Source of the DNA: an uncultured Colwellia sp.
GTDB lineage: Bacteria > Pseudomonadota > Gammaproteobacteria > Enterobacterales > Alteromonadaceae
Length of the DNA stretch: 64,000 bases
Direction of reading: 5' to 3'
Assembly (NCBI GenBank): GCA_913061475.1
Contig: CAJXUN010000021.1
Location: 1 to 64,000 of the forward strand
Part shown: positions 28,514 to 39,400 of the stretch, in pieces
How positions within the stretch are numbered: position 1 is the first letter of the stretch
Layout of the letters: the number at the start of each line of letters is the position of its first letter
The notes under the pieces: model-generated
Told to the model about the DNA's origin: nothing
Databases searched by the model: none
The model's input: only the letters and a program-made list of their open reading frames with translations
Made by a program: the position numbers and the translations under genes

Positions 28514-28572
28514 TGCTATTTATATTGTTGGTTATATTTCATGTTTGAGTTTTTCATGGTTAAAATTTTTTG

Positions 28573-30159
28573 ATGTTGTGGTTATATATTAATTTTCCAT
28601 CGCTACAGCTTGATAGTTTACAAGTGAGCAAGGGCAAGTGCGTAGCGGGGCAACAGCTTACTGATTCACAAGCTATTGTGATTGTTGATGAGCATAAAAA
28701 CAGTATCGTACAGTTAAATGCTAGTGCTATAAAACAAGGCGTTAAAGTGGCTATGGGTTTAGCGATGGCGGCCTCGCTAGCGGATGAACTATGTGTTTTC
28801 CCTTATAAAATTGCCCAAGAAGAAGCGTACTTAATGACGTTGGCAGAGCAGCTTTATAGTGTCAGCGCCAATATTGCCTTATTCCCACCGCATGGTTTGG
28901 CATTACAAGTAGATAATATGCTGAAGCTTTATCAAAATTTAGAGCATTATGTAGAGGCTGTTCATTCCGTAATTACACCTTTTAAACTCAAGGCTTTTTT
29001 TGCCTGTGGCTATAGCCCGTTTTCTGCACAAGTACTTGCTTGTGCAGATATTAATTTGATCAGTTCTGAGGAAAAAACAATAGCTGCAGCTATGTCGGTA
29101 TTGTCTGTTGAAGATTTATTTATCAGTAAAAAAGCGAGAGAAGACATAATACGTCTGGGTATTAAAACTATAGCTCAGTTGCAAGCACTTCCTATATCAG
29201 AGTTAGCGACACGATTAGATACTCACACTATGGATTATTTATCACAGCTTAATGGTAACAAGAGTAAATGCTTAACGTTTTATCAAGCGCAACATTTTTT
29301 TGAACATAGTGTAGATTTGCTATACGAAATTACCGTCAGTGATTTATTACTACATCCGATTAAGCAATTATTGTTATTACTTGAAGCGTTTTTATTGCGT
29401 CGAGATTACCTGTGCTTGGAAATTAAGCTAGCGCTATTTAATCGAGCTGAAGGGCCCAGTGATGCTATACAGCAATCATTATTGATCAGCAGTGCTACGG
29501 GGGAGTATTTAGCTAAACAATGGTTAAATTTAGTGAGCTTAAAATTGGCCAATGTTAAGTTAGATGCACCGATCACCAAAATTAACCTTTGTGTTAAAAA
29601 ATTTCAGCCCAACACCGGCGAGATTGACGATATTTTTCTGGGGAGGAAAGGGCAATTGTCATTGGCGCAATTATCTTCCTTATTAGTCAATAAATTGGGC
29701 CATAACAAGGTATTAGGGATACGGCTAGGTAATGACCACCGAGCTGAATTGGCTTCGCATTACTTTCCTATTATTAATCATGGTGCTATCAACAGCATAG
29801 GTAATAAAAGCGATAAAAAACATCAGCAGAGCAAAGTCACGCAGGCTATATCACATAGCACTTACAGCTATAGCACATGCAGCGATAGTACTATTGATTG
29901 CTTACCATTAAGACCAAGCTTTATTTTATCAGAGCCTGAGCCTTTATTAGCCGAGGTCAATATTTTATCTGGCCCAGAGCGTATCGAAACCGCATGGTGG
30001 GAGCAATCTAGCCTTAAGTATCAAGGTGCTAATGCTACTGTTGATAAACCTCAAAGTTATCCGCGTGACTACTTTGTCGCTAAAAATGCCCAAGGCCAAT
30101 GTTGTTGGATTTATCGCGAACTAAGTAACCATTGGTATGTCCATGGTTACTTTTCATGA
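28573..30159 (+). CDS. imuB: ImuB, catalytically inactive Y-family polymerase
   Basis: ImuB is a Y-family polymerase homologue that lost the catalytic acidic residues and serves as hub, binding the beta clamp, ImuA and DnaE2. The 528 residues start LWLYINFPSLQLDSL, where an active Y polymerase would have the DxD metal site. A little-finger-like region follows in the middle, and the C-terminal part has PRDYFVAKNAQGQCCWIYRELSNHWYVHGYFS, typical of ImuB. The start is the ATG at 28573. The Shine-Dalgarno is poor, so coupling to imuA translation is possible. Confidence 0.92.
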   Translation: MLWLYINFPSLQLDSLQVSKGKCVAGQQLTDSQAIVIVDEHKNSIVQLNASAIKQGVKVAMGLAMAASLADELCVFPYKIAQEEAYLMTLAEQLYSVSANIALFPPHGLALQVDNMLKLYQNLEHYVEAVHSVITPFKLKAFFACGYSPFSAQVLACADINLISSEEKTIAAAMSVLSVEDLFISKKAREDIIRLGIKTIAQLQALPISELATRLDTHTMDYLSQLNGNKSKCLTFYQAQHFFEHSVDLLYEITVSDLLLHPIKQLLLLLEAFLLRRDYLCLEIKLALFNRAEGPSDAIQQSLLISSATGEYLAKQWLNLVSLKLANVKLDAPITKINLCVKKFQPNTGEIDDIFLGRKGQLSLAQLSSLLVNKLGHNKVLGIRLGNDHRAELASHYFPIINHGAINSIGNKSDKKHQQSKVTQAISHSTYSYSTCSDSTIDCLPLRPSFILSEPEPLLAEVNILSGPERIETAWWEQSSLKYQGANATVDKPQSYPRDYFVAKNAQGQCCWIYRELSNHWYVHGYFS

Positions 30160-30189
30160 GAAGTATTACGATGATTATCGAACATATCT

Positions 30190-33100
30190 ATGAGCTACGC
30201 TGAATTATACTGCCAGTCTAACTTTTCTTTTCTGCAAGCTGCATCTCATCCTGAAGAGCTTGTATTGCAAGCTAATAAGTTAGGCTATTGTGCACTTGCT
30301 CTTACCGATGAATGTTCTGTTGCCGGTGTCGTACGAGCCTATAGCGTGATAAAAGAGCAGCAATTAGCGATTAAACTTATTGTCGGTGCGAGCTTTGAAC
30401 TTGAAGACGGCTTGAAGTTTATCTTATTGGTGCCCAACCGTCAGGCTTATGGTGAATTATGTCGCGTTATCTCCAATGCCAGGCGTCGTTGTGATAAAGG
30501 TCATTATCAATTCACTTATTGGGATCTACATTCGATTAAGCACTGTTTCATACTCTGGCTACCTAGTGGTGATGAAGCTAAAGATCAGCAATATATTACA
30601 CTACTGCTACGTTATCATCGTGAAAGATTATCGTTAGCTTATACGCGTTTTTTGCATGCCAACGATAAGGCTTTTAAACAGCACTGCGAAAATCTGGCCG
30701 AGCAATATAACTTAGCGATTGTGGCCTGTGGCGGCAGCTTAATGCATGTTCCGCAGAGACAAAAACTACATGATGTTTTAGCGGCAATACGCCATGGTAA
30801 AGCGCTTAAAAACATGGGTACTTTACTCGAGCAAAATGCTGAGAAATCTTTAAGAACGCTGAATAAATCAGGTGAAATATTTCCTGAAGCCTATATTGCT
30901 GCCGGTATTGAGCTAGCAAGTCAGTGTCACTTCTGTTTATCCAGTTTACAATATGAATATCCTGCCGAGCTAGTGCCTACAGGAACTTCAGCCATAGCAT
31001 ACTTAAAATCACTCGTTGAAAAAGGTATCGCGTTACGTTTTCCTGAAGGTATCACCAGTGAGATCCAAGCTATTATTGCTAAAGAGCTCGTCTTAATCGA
31101 AGAGCAAGGCTACGAATATTTTTTTCTCACCATTTACGACCTAGTTCAGTATGCCAAATCACAGCATATTCTCTATCAAGGGCGAGGCTCCGCGGCTAAT
31201 TCTATTGTCTGTTATTGCTTGGAAATCACTTCGGTTGATCCAAGACAAATATCGGTATTATTTGAACGCTTTATCTCCAAAGAAAGAAATGAACCCCCCG
31301 ATATTGATGTTGATTTTGAGCATCAGCGCCGAGAAGAAATTTTTCAATATATCTATCAAAAATATGGTCGAGAGCATGCGGCGTTGGCTGCAACCGTGAT
31401 TACATATCGCTTAAAGAGTGCGCTTAGAGACGTTGGTAAAGTATTTGGTTTTACAGAAAGCCAATTAAGTTTTTTTATTAAACATATTAATCGTCGTCAT
31501 AAAAAAATGAGCTGGCGTGAACAAGTTATTGAACTCGGTTTAAGCAAAGGCAGTTACCAGGCTCAGCTATTTATTGAATTAGTCGATGAAATTATCGGTT
31601 TTCCGCGCCATTTATCACAACATGTCGGCGGCTTTATTATTTCATCCGGACCTTTATATGAACTAGTGCCGGTTGAAAATGCTGCCATGGCAGAGCGTAC
31701 TGTCATCCAGTGGGATAAAACTGATTTAGCAACACTAGGGCTATTAAAAGTCGATGTATTAGCGCTAGGTATGTTAACCGCAATACGGCGAACATTTAGT
31801 TATATTAAACAACATTACCAGCAACAATTAACTATTGCTGACATTACTCGTTTACCTGAGGACCCTCAAGTTTATAATATGCTGCAACAAGCGGATACGG
31901 TTGGTGTGTTTCAAATAGAATCGCGTGCCCAAATGACCATGTTACCGCGATTGCAGCCCAAGTGTTATTACGATTTAGTGGTACAAATAGCCATTGTGCG
32001 ACCAGGCCCTATTCAAGGTGATATGGTACATCCGTATTTACGCAGACGAGCAGGACTTGAGCCGGTGGAATATCCTTCTGAAGCGATTAAGGAGGTGCTT
32101 AGTCGAACGCTTGGTGTGCCAATATTTCAAGAGCAAGTGATAAAAATTGCCATGGTTGCTGCCGGCTTTAGTGGTGGTGAAGCGGATCAATTACGTCGAG
32201 CCATGGCGAAATGGCAACGTAATGGTGAATTAACTCAGTTTCGTGAAAAATTAATTTCAGGCATGAAAGCGCGAGGTTATCAGCAAAAGTTTGCCGAGCG
32301 TATCTATCAGCAAATTTGTGGCTTTGGCGAATACGGCTTTCCAGAATCACATTCCGCCAGCTTTGCAGTTTTAGCTTATGTATCAGCTTGGCTTAAATAC
32401 TATTACCCGGTTGCTTTTTATAACGGTTTGCTTAACAGCTATCCCATGGGTTTTTATTCCCGATCACAATTAATACAAGATGCGCAGCGGCATAACATAA
32501 CAATTAACGAGATAGACATTAATCACTCTGCACTTGAACACCAAGTTTGTTATCAGCAAGAAACGAATGACTATGTTATTCAATTGGGCCTAAGTATGGT
32601 GAAAGGCTTAGCGAATAAAAATGCGAAACACTTAATTAACCATAGGCCTGCACAAGGTTATCAAGACTTCCCTAGCTTAATGAAAACAGCCGTAAGAAAA
32701 GACGACATTAATAAACTTGCCAGCGCAAATGCACTGCGCTCTTTAGCAGACAACCGTTATCAAGCTCGGTGGCAAGTAATGAATGCTGAAAACACCTTAC
32801 CTTTGTGGCAATGCACTGATCACGATAGTACGAATAAAACTGTGCAAAGTGAGTTTATGTTTACGCCAAGTGCGATGGACGATTTGCTAGAAGATTATGC
32901 CAGTACAGGTGTTAGTCTTGATAAACATCCCATCGCGCTATTACTTGCAGATAGTAAGCAACGGCAAATAATTGGCCGTTACACACTTGCCTGCGATTTA
33001 GTAAATATTGCCCCACAAAGTGTTGTGTCTGTTGTTGGTTTAGTCAGCGGAAGGCAAAGTCCAGGTACCGCTTCAGGGGTCACTTTCTTAACCTTGGAAG

Positions 33101-33300
33101 ATCATACCGGTAATAGCAATGTTGTGATTTGGCAAGCGACGGCTAACGCACAAAAACAAGCTTTCTTGACCGCAAAAATACTGAAAGTTACCGGTATTAT
33201 TGAACGAGAAGCAGAGGTTATTCACATTATTGCGGGGCGCTTAATTGACTTAACAAGCACCATTGCAGGACTAAAAACCCAGTCACGAGACTTTCATTAG
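30190..33300 (+). CDS. dnaE2: Error-prone DNA polymerase DnaE2
   Basis: This is the alternative C-family polymerase for SOS-induced translesion synthesis, 1036 residues. An N-terminal PHP domain (YAELYCQSNFSFLQAASHPEELV) is followed by the polymerase core with catalytic aspartates in PPDIDVDFEHQRREE and fingers near FPESHSASFAVLAYVSAWLK. The C-terminal OB fold carries VVSVVGLVSGRQSPGTASGVTF. It starts 30 bases after imuB. The three genes imuA-imuB-dnaE2 share the LexA-controlled promoter. It is a normal full-length protein with no sign of decay. Confidence 0.96.
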   Translation: MSYAELYCQSNFSFLQAASHPEELVLQANKLGYCALALTDECSVAGVVRAYSVIKEQQLAIKLIVGASFELEDGLKFILLVPNRQAYGELCRVISNARRRCDKGHYQFTYWDLHSIKHCFILWLPSGDEAKDQQYITLLLRYHRERLSLAYTRFLHANDKAFKQHCENLAEQYNLAIVACGGSLMHVPQRQKLHDVLAAIRHGKALKNMGTLLEQNAEKSLRTLNKSGEIFPEAYIAAGIELASQCHFCLSSLQYEYPAELVPTGTSAIAYLKSLVEKGIALRFPEGITSEIQAIIAKELVLIEEQGYEYFFLTIYDLVQYAKSQHILYQGRGSAANSIVCYCLEITSVDPRQISVLFERFISKERNEPPDIDVDFEHQRREEIFQYIYQKYGREHAALAATVITYRLKSALRDVGKVFGFTESQLSFFIKHINRRHKKMSWREQVIELGLSKGSYQAQLFIELVDEIIGFPRHLSQHVGGFIISSGPLYELVPVENAAMAERTVIQWDKTDLATLGLLKVDVLALGMLTAIRRTFSYIKQHYQQQLTIADITRLPEDPQVYNMLQQADTVGVFQIESRAQMTMLPRLQPKCYYDLVVQIAIVRPGPIQGDMVHPYLRRRAGLEPVEYPSEAIKEVLSRTLGVPIFQEQVIKIAMVAAGFSGGEADQLRRAMAKWQRNGELTQFREKLISGMKARGYQQKFAERIYQQICGFGEYGFPESHSASFAVLAYVSAWLKYYYPVAFYNGLLNSYPMGFYSRSQLIQDAQRHNITINEIDINHSALEHQVCYQQETNDYVIQLGLSMVKGLANKNAKHLINHRPAQGYQDFPSLMKTAVRKDDINKLASANALRSLADNRYQARWQVMNAENTLPLWQCTDHDSTNKTVQSEFMFTPSAMDDLLEDYASTGVSLDKHPIALLLADSKQRQIIGRYTLACDLVNIAPQSVVSVVGLVSGRQSPGTASGVTFLTLEDHTGNSNVVIWQATANAQKQAFLTAKILKVTGIIEREAEVIHIIAGRLIDLTSTIAGLKTQSRDFH

Positions 33301-33561
33301 TTTTCACTTATACGCTCAGTTTACTGTGTGATCAGCGAAAATATTCTTCATCTCAGAGCAAGGCAATAGCGCATTTATAATCAGAACACTTCAAAGCTAG
33401 AGTCTTGTAAATATTGATAAAAGCGTCACTTAACGTGAGAAATCAGCCATTCATCGCTATGATAACAAACTAATGTAAAGCAGTGTAAATAACATTGTTT
33501 GTCTCAATGTCGAGTCATACTATAGTTAAGCTAATTCTAATGGTATTTGTGAGGAAAGGTT

Positions 33562-35127
33562 TTGAAAGTTCGTACGGGTAAAAGTAGCAATATAAACCAG
33601 CTAGATAAGGTCAAAAAATCTAGCCTAATAGTCAGGGATATTTTTCCGTTCAAGACAAAAAATATTGCCATGACTTTGTTGGTCGTCATTATTAGCGCTT
33701 GCAGTGCACCCAGTGGCTTATCGGACAATAAGGCCAAAAATATTATTGCAGAAAATGCGCCGAGCCAATGGCAAGCAAGCAAGGTTCAGCTAACCACGGA
33801 AAGTACGGTTGCAGACGGTTGGCTACAAAGCTTTAATGACAATGCTTTAGAGCAAATGATCGCACATGCGTTAGCGCATAATTTTCAATTAAATGCTGAC
33901 CGTTTTGAGGTTGAACTTGCAAGAGAACGCTTAAAGGTCAATGCTGCAACAGATTTTCCAGAATTATCACTGTCCTTAAACAATTCAAGACGTAAACAGG
34001 TAACTGCCAGCACAGCAAGCTATCAAAGCAGTGCGGATATCAGCGTAGACTTACGTTATGAACTGGATTTATGGGGCAAATTATCTGCTCAGCAAAAGCA
34101 AAATCGCTTAAATTATGCCGCAGCCAAAGCAAATTTCCAACAAAATCAGCTTAACCTCGTGGTCAATATCAGCCGAGCTTGGTTTGATTTAATTCAAGCC
34201 CAGCAACTACTGCATTTATATCAAGAGCGCGCAGACAATTTGCAACGCAACTTAGCGATGATCCAGTCTTCATACCAACTGGGATTAAATGATGCGCTTG
34301 ATGTCTACCTAACTAAGAATAGTGTTAATCAAGAGCTTGCTCGTGTTGCACAGCAGCAACAAACACTTCAAGTTAGCAGCAGGGCACTTGAGCTTCTACT
34401 GGGCGACTATCCACTCGCAAAAATAGCCAGTCAGCAAAATCTGCCATTGATTAATGATGAAATTAAGCTCGGTCTACCTGCGCAATTAATAACCCGCCGC
34501 GCTGATATACAAGCCAATTGGTTAGCACTTTTAGCGTTAGATGCAGGTTTAGCGGTTGCGCATAAGCAACGTTTTCCCAGTTTTAATTTAACTGCCAGTG
34601 TCAGCGATAATGACAATGAACTTAGCAACTTACTTGATAGCGGTGCATTAGCTTGGTCGCTGATTGGCAGCATAACAAGCCCTTTATTTAACGCAGGTCG
34701 ACTTGAGTCGCTTGAGCAGCAGGCAAAGATAATGGTGCAACAAAAAGAGCAGCAATATTTACAACAGGTTTATCAAGCGTTTGCTGATGTCGAAAATAGT
34801 ATTAGTGAGCGTGATTCACTTAATCAGCGTTACGGACACTATGTAACAGCACAAGAGAATGCTTTGGCAGCAGAAAAACTGTCGTTTGATCAATATCTAC
34901 GGGGGTTAGTGACATACACCACAGTGCTTGAGTCACAACGACGTTCTTTTGATGCCCAAACTATGGTGATCCAATTAACTCATCAGTTATTGCAAAATCG
35001 TATTGAAATATATCGTGCTTTAGGTGGCAATTATCTTAATAACCCTAATTATGCACAGCAAGAAAATCAGCATAAAAATAGCTTATTACAAGCATCGTCA
35101 ACTCACCATATAAGCATGGATAAGTAA
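33562..35127 (+). CDS. RND efflux outer-membrane lipoprotein (NodT/OprM family)
   Basis: This TolC-type outer-membrane channel has 521 residues from a TTG start preceded by a strong GAGGAAAGG. The lipobox is IISAC with Cys near residue 48, reached after an unusually long charged N-region of about 36 residues. If translation began instead at the inner ATG 33670, no good ribosome-binding site would exist. The two repeat halves of the OMF fold are visible (WLQSFNDNALEQMIAHALAHN, SADISVDLRYELDLWGKLSAQQ, and RADIQANWLALLALDAGLAVAHKQRFPSF). It is the first gene of a three-gene tripartite pump and overlaps the next start by one base. Confidence 0.92.
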   Translation: MKVRTGKSSNINQLDKVKKSSLIVRDIFPFKTKNIAMTLLVVIISACSAPSGLSDNKAKNIIAENAPSQWQASKVQLTTESTVADGWLQSFNDNALEQMIAHALAHNFQLNADRFEVELARERLKVNAATDFPELSLSLNNSRRKQVTASTASYQSSADISVDLRYELDLWGKLSAQQKQNRLNYAAAKANFQQNQLNLVVNISRAWFDLIQAQQLLHLYQERADNLQRNLAMIQSSYQLGLNDALDVYLTKNSVNQELARVAQQQQTLQVSSRALELLLGDYPLAKIASQQNLPLINDEIKLGLPAQLITRRADIQANWLALLALDAGLAVAHKQRFPSFNLTASVSDNDNELSNLLDSGALAWSLIGSITSPLFNAGRLESLEQQAKIMVQQKEQQYLQQVYQAFADVENSISERDSLNQRYGHYVTAQENALAAEKLSFDQYLRGLVTYTTVLESQRRSFDAQTMVIQLTHQLLQNRIEIYRALGGNYLNNPNYAQQENQHKNSLLQASSTHHISMDK

Positions 35128-36419
35128 TGTCAGTAAAAATAAAAAAACTACTCCCTATTATTGTTTTATCTGCGTTGTTACTTGCAGCCTATGTCGTCAC
35201 TAGCAATCCACCAATAGCAAAACGAGGGCAACCAAGCTCAGCACCACAGCTTAGCGTGCAAGTGCAAAACTTAACCCGCAGTGATTTAGCGATCACTATT
35301 GATAGTTATGGCACTATCCAACCGCGCACACAAAGCAAACTTTTACCGCAAGTCTCCGGACAAATTATCAATATTAGTGCAAAATTTCGTTCCGGTGGTT
35401 TTTTCGAACAAGGTGATGTTTTAGTACAATTAGATCAGCGTGATTTACTCGCTGAAGTGAAAATTTCTCAAGCAAGTTTGTTCAGTGCTAAACAAAATTT
35501 AAGTGAAGAACAAGCTCGTGTCGAACAAGCAAAGCAAGACTGGCAGCGTTTAGGTAATAGCGAGCAAGCACCCGAATTGGTCTTGCGCAAACCACAATTG
35601 TTAGCAGCACAAGCAGCAGTTTTTTCAGCACAAGCGAGTTTAGCTAAGGCTGAGTTGGCACTGGAACGTAGTGATATTGTTGCGCCATATACCGGCCGTA
35701 TCCTGAGTAAATCAGTTGATGTCGGTCAAGTGGTAAGTGTTGGCACTGAACTGGCGGAAATTTATGCCGTTGATTATGTCGAAATTCGTCTACCACTTAA
35801 AAATAAAGATTTACCTTACATGGTATTACCTGAAAGTAGTCGCTTTGCAGACGAAAATGCTCAGGAGCAACCGGCGGTAACTATTCATTCTGACCTTGTC
35901 ACGCGACAAAGTTGGCGAGGTAAAGTGGTTCGTACCGAAGGTGCTTTTGATCAAGCATCACAACAATTGTTTGTTGTCGCACAAATTGATGACCCTTATG
36001 GCAAAAATGACACTGACAGCTTGCCATTAAAAATTGGGCAATATGTCAGCGCAAAAATTGTTGGTAAGGTCATCAAGGATGCCTTAACTGTTCCCAATAG
36101 AGCCATTTATCAAGGCAGCTATGTCTATATTGTTGAAGACAATATATTGAAAAGAAAGAATATAACTATTTCATGGCAAAATGATGAAGTGGCGATGATC
36201 GAAAGTGGCTTAGCGACAAATCAGCTGTTGGTCTTAACGCCGCTAGGACAGGTTACATCGGGTACTATCGTTAATATTAGTCGTATTGATGGCCAAGATA
36301 TTAACAATCAGAGCAAGGCGAAAACGCGCATAAATGAAGCCAGTAAAGCGCAAGGTAAAAGCAAAGATGCCGACAGAGGTAAAAATCATGCTGAAAAGGC
36401 TCAAGGAGCTGAGTCATGA
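35127..36419 (+). CDS. RND efflux periplasmic adaptor (HlyD/MFP family)
   Basis: This 430-residue adaptor has an N-terminal membrane anchor (KKLLPIIVLSALLLAAYVVT). A biotinyl-lipoyl segment (SKLLPQVSGQIINISAKFRSGGFFEQGDVLVQLDQRD) is split by a coiled-coil hairpin, and its second half is IVAPYTGRILSKSVDVGQVV. The beta-barrel part follows. The last 45 residues are highly charged (Lys, Asp, Glu, Ala). It joins the outer-membrane channel and the pump. The start overlaps the previous stop, and the stop overlaps the next start as ATGA. Confidence 0.93.
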   Translation: MSVKIKKLLPIIVLSALLLAAYVVTSNPPIAKRGQPSSAPQLSVQVQNLTRSDLAITIDSYGTIQPRTQSKLLPQVSGQIINISAKFRSGGFFEQGDVLVQLDQRDLLAEVKISQASLFSAKQNLSEEQARVEQAKQDWQRLGNSEQAPELVLRKPQLLAAQAAVFSAQASLAKAELALERSDIVAPYTGRILSKSVDVGQVVSVGTELAEIYAVDYVEIRLPLKNKDLPYMVLPESSRFADENAQEQPAVTIHSDLVTRQSWRGKVVRTEGAFDQASQQLFVVAQIDDPYGKNDTDSLPLKIGQYVSAKIVGKVIKDALTVPNRAIYQGSYVYIVEDNILKRKNITISWQNDEVAMIESGLATNQLLVLTPLGQVTSGTIVNISRIDGQDINNQSKAKTRINEASKAQGKSKDADRGKNHAEKAQGAES

Positions 36420-39400
36420 TCGCTTGGTTTGCAAAAAATCATGTCGCGGCTAATTTGCTCATGATCACGATATTATTGGCCGGTATATTTTCGATAAAAA
36501 GTAGTATTCCGTTAGAGGTTTTCCCATCTTTTGAATCAGAAATAGTCAATGTTACTGTGGTATTGCGAGGCGCTACTCCAGAAGATGCCGAGCAAGGTGT
36601 CGCCATTCGTATTGAAGAGGCGGTGCAAGACTTACAAGGTATTGAAAAAATTACTAGCACTTCGGTTGAAGGGGCCGCAACGGTGCGTATTGAAGCCGAC
36701 TCATCAACGGATGTCCGTGATTTACTCGCAGATATTAAAAGCCGAGTTGATGCCATAAACACTTTTCCAGCGGATGCAGAAAAACCGGTTATTGCGATTG
36801 CACAACGTATCCGCAATGTGATTTCAGTGACGATATCATCAGACTATGGTGAAAAAGAAATACGTGAATTTGCTGAGCAAGTACGTGACGATTTATTGCG
36901 TTTACCGCAGGTTACGCAAGTAGCGCTAGATGCAGTGCGTGATTATGAAATCAGTATCGATGTTAATCAAAGCAAACTTGAGCAATACCAGTTAACGCTT
37001 AGTGAAATTTCAAGCGCTATCAGTAATAGTTCTATTGATATTTCTGCCGGTAATGTCCGCACCGATGGTGGTGATGTTTTAGTGCGTAATGTCGGTCAAG
37101 CTTATCGTCGTGATGAATTTGAAAAAGTGGTGATCAAAACCAATACCGATGGCACATTTCTTTATTTAGAAGACATTGCTCAAGTAACAGATGGTTTTGA
37201 AGAAACACCATTGCGGGCGCGCTTTAATGGCCAACAAGGCGCATTAATCGATGTTTTTCGTATTGGTAATCAAAGTGCTATCGATGTTGCTGATGCGGTA
37301 AAAAACTATATTGATGAACGCCAAGATACGTTGCCGCAAGGCTTTGTTTTAAGTTATTGGGATGACGACTCTGAAATTGTCAAAAGTCGTTTAAATACCC
37401 TGATCACCAATGCCTTACAAGGTGGTTTTTTAGTCTTATTATTGCTGACCTTATTTTTACGTCCTTCAATCGCATTCTGGGTATCTATCGGTATTCCTGT
37501 GAGCTTTATGGGGGCATTTATCGTTATGCCTTTCTTTGATATTTCCATTAATATCATGAGTTTATTTGGTTTTATCTTGGTACTAGGTATTGTTGTAGAT
37601 GACGCGATAGTAACCGGTGAAAATATTTACCGTCATACTCAAACGGCCTCTAGTGGCCTTGAAGCAGCAATCAAAGGCACTGAAGAAGTGGCCACACCGG
37701 TAACGTTCGGCATTTTAACTACTGTCGCAGCCTTTCTGCCACTAGCTTTTATCGAAGGGCAACGGGGGGCATTATTTGCTCAAATACCGGTAATTGTTAT
37801 TCCCGTTCTACTTTTTAGTTTAATAGAATCTAAGTTTGTTTTACCTTCACATTTAAAGTCATTACGTTTGCGTAGCGAAACTACCAAGCAATCAAGGTTT
37901 AGTTTTTGGCAGCAGGGCTTTGCCGATGGTTTTGAGTCGGCTATTCTACGTTATTACAAGCCGTTATTGTCATTAGCGATTAGAAATCGCTTAACTACAA
38001 TAGCATTGTTTGTTGGTGTATTTATTTTGATCCTCGCGTTTATTATGAGTGGTTGGACACGCTTTGTATTTTTTCCTCGCATTGCCAGTGAAACAGCCCG
38101 CGGCAATGTCACTATGCCTGTCGGTACTAGCTTTGACGTGGTTGATGCTTATGTTGATAAAATGTCTAAAGCGGCAAAAACACTACAAGATAAATACCGT
38201 GATGAAAATGGCGACAGCATTATTTTAAATACCTTAGCCATTACCAGTGAAGAAAAAGGTCGAGTACGCTTTGAAATACTACCGGCAGATAAAAATGAAA
38301 GTGGTATCGGTACCGCGCAATTAGTTAAAGAATGGCGTGAGTTAATTGGCCCGCTGCCTGGTGCTGAAAGTGTTACCTTTAGAGCTGAAATAGGTCGAGG
38401 TGGTGATCCTATCGATATTCAACTGTCAGCGACGGATTTAAAAACCTTAGAAAAAGTAGCAGACGAAGTCAAAACGAGAATACGCACGTATCCAACGGCC
38501 TTCGAAATCGCGGATAGTTTGTCTAACGGTAAAGAAGAATTGCAAATAGAGCTTACCGCGCAAGGTTACGCCATGGGCATGAGCAATGCGTGGGTAACTA
38601 GGCAAGTCAGAGATGCCTACTTTGGCGCACAAATACAACGTATTCAACGTGGACGAGATGATGTGCGTGTTATGCTGCGCTTTCCATTATCGCAGCGACA
38701 GTCGATTTCGAAACTTAATGATATGTTGATCAATACCCCGACAGGTGGAAAAGTGCCATTGTCTCACGTGGCAATATTAAAACCTGGCAAAAGCCCGTCA
38801 GCAATTACTCGTATCGACCGGTATCGTACGGTTAATGTCACCGCAGATATTGATAAAAATACGACTAATATGACCATACTCAATGCTGATCTTAATCAGT
38901 TTTTAACTGAGTTAATGAACAAGTATCCTGGAGTATCTTATAGCCTAGAAGGAGAAGCGCGAGAACAAGCTGATTCATTTAGCAGTCTAGCTTGGGGCTT
39001 GGTATTTGTATTTTTTATTATTTACTGTTTGTTGGCGATACCTTTTAAGTCATATGTGCAGCCTCTTATCGTGATGTCGGTGATCCCGTTTGGCGCTATT
39101 GGCGCTATTATTGGTCACTGGATCATGGGTATGGATTTAACCATCATGAGCTTATTGGGCTTAATGGCACTTATTGGTGTGGTGGTAAACGACAGTTTAG
39201 TTCTAGTAGATTTTATTAATGCGAAAGTACGTTTGGGGGAAAGAGTACATGAGGCTGTGTTAATTGCCGCTCAATCACGTTTTCGCCCGGTTATGCTAAC
39301 GTCATTAACCACCTTTATTGGCTTAATGCCGCTATTGTTTGAAAAAGCCACTCAAGCACAGTTTTTGATCCCTATGGCGGTGTCATTAGGTTTTGGTATT

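Noticed and set aside
36439-36816. 125-codon frame antisense to the RND pump gene
   Set aside because: Shadow frame with no ribosome-binding site or recognisable domain.
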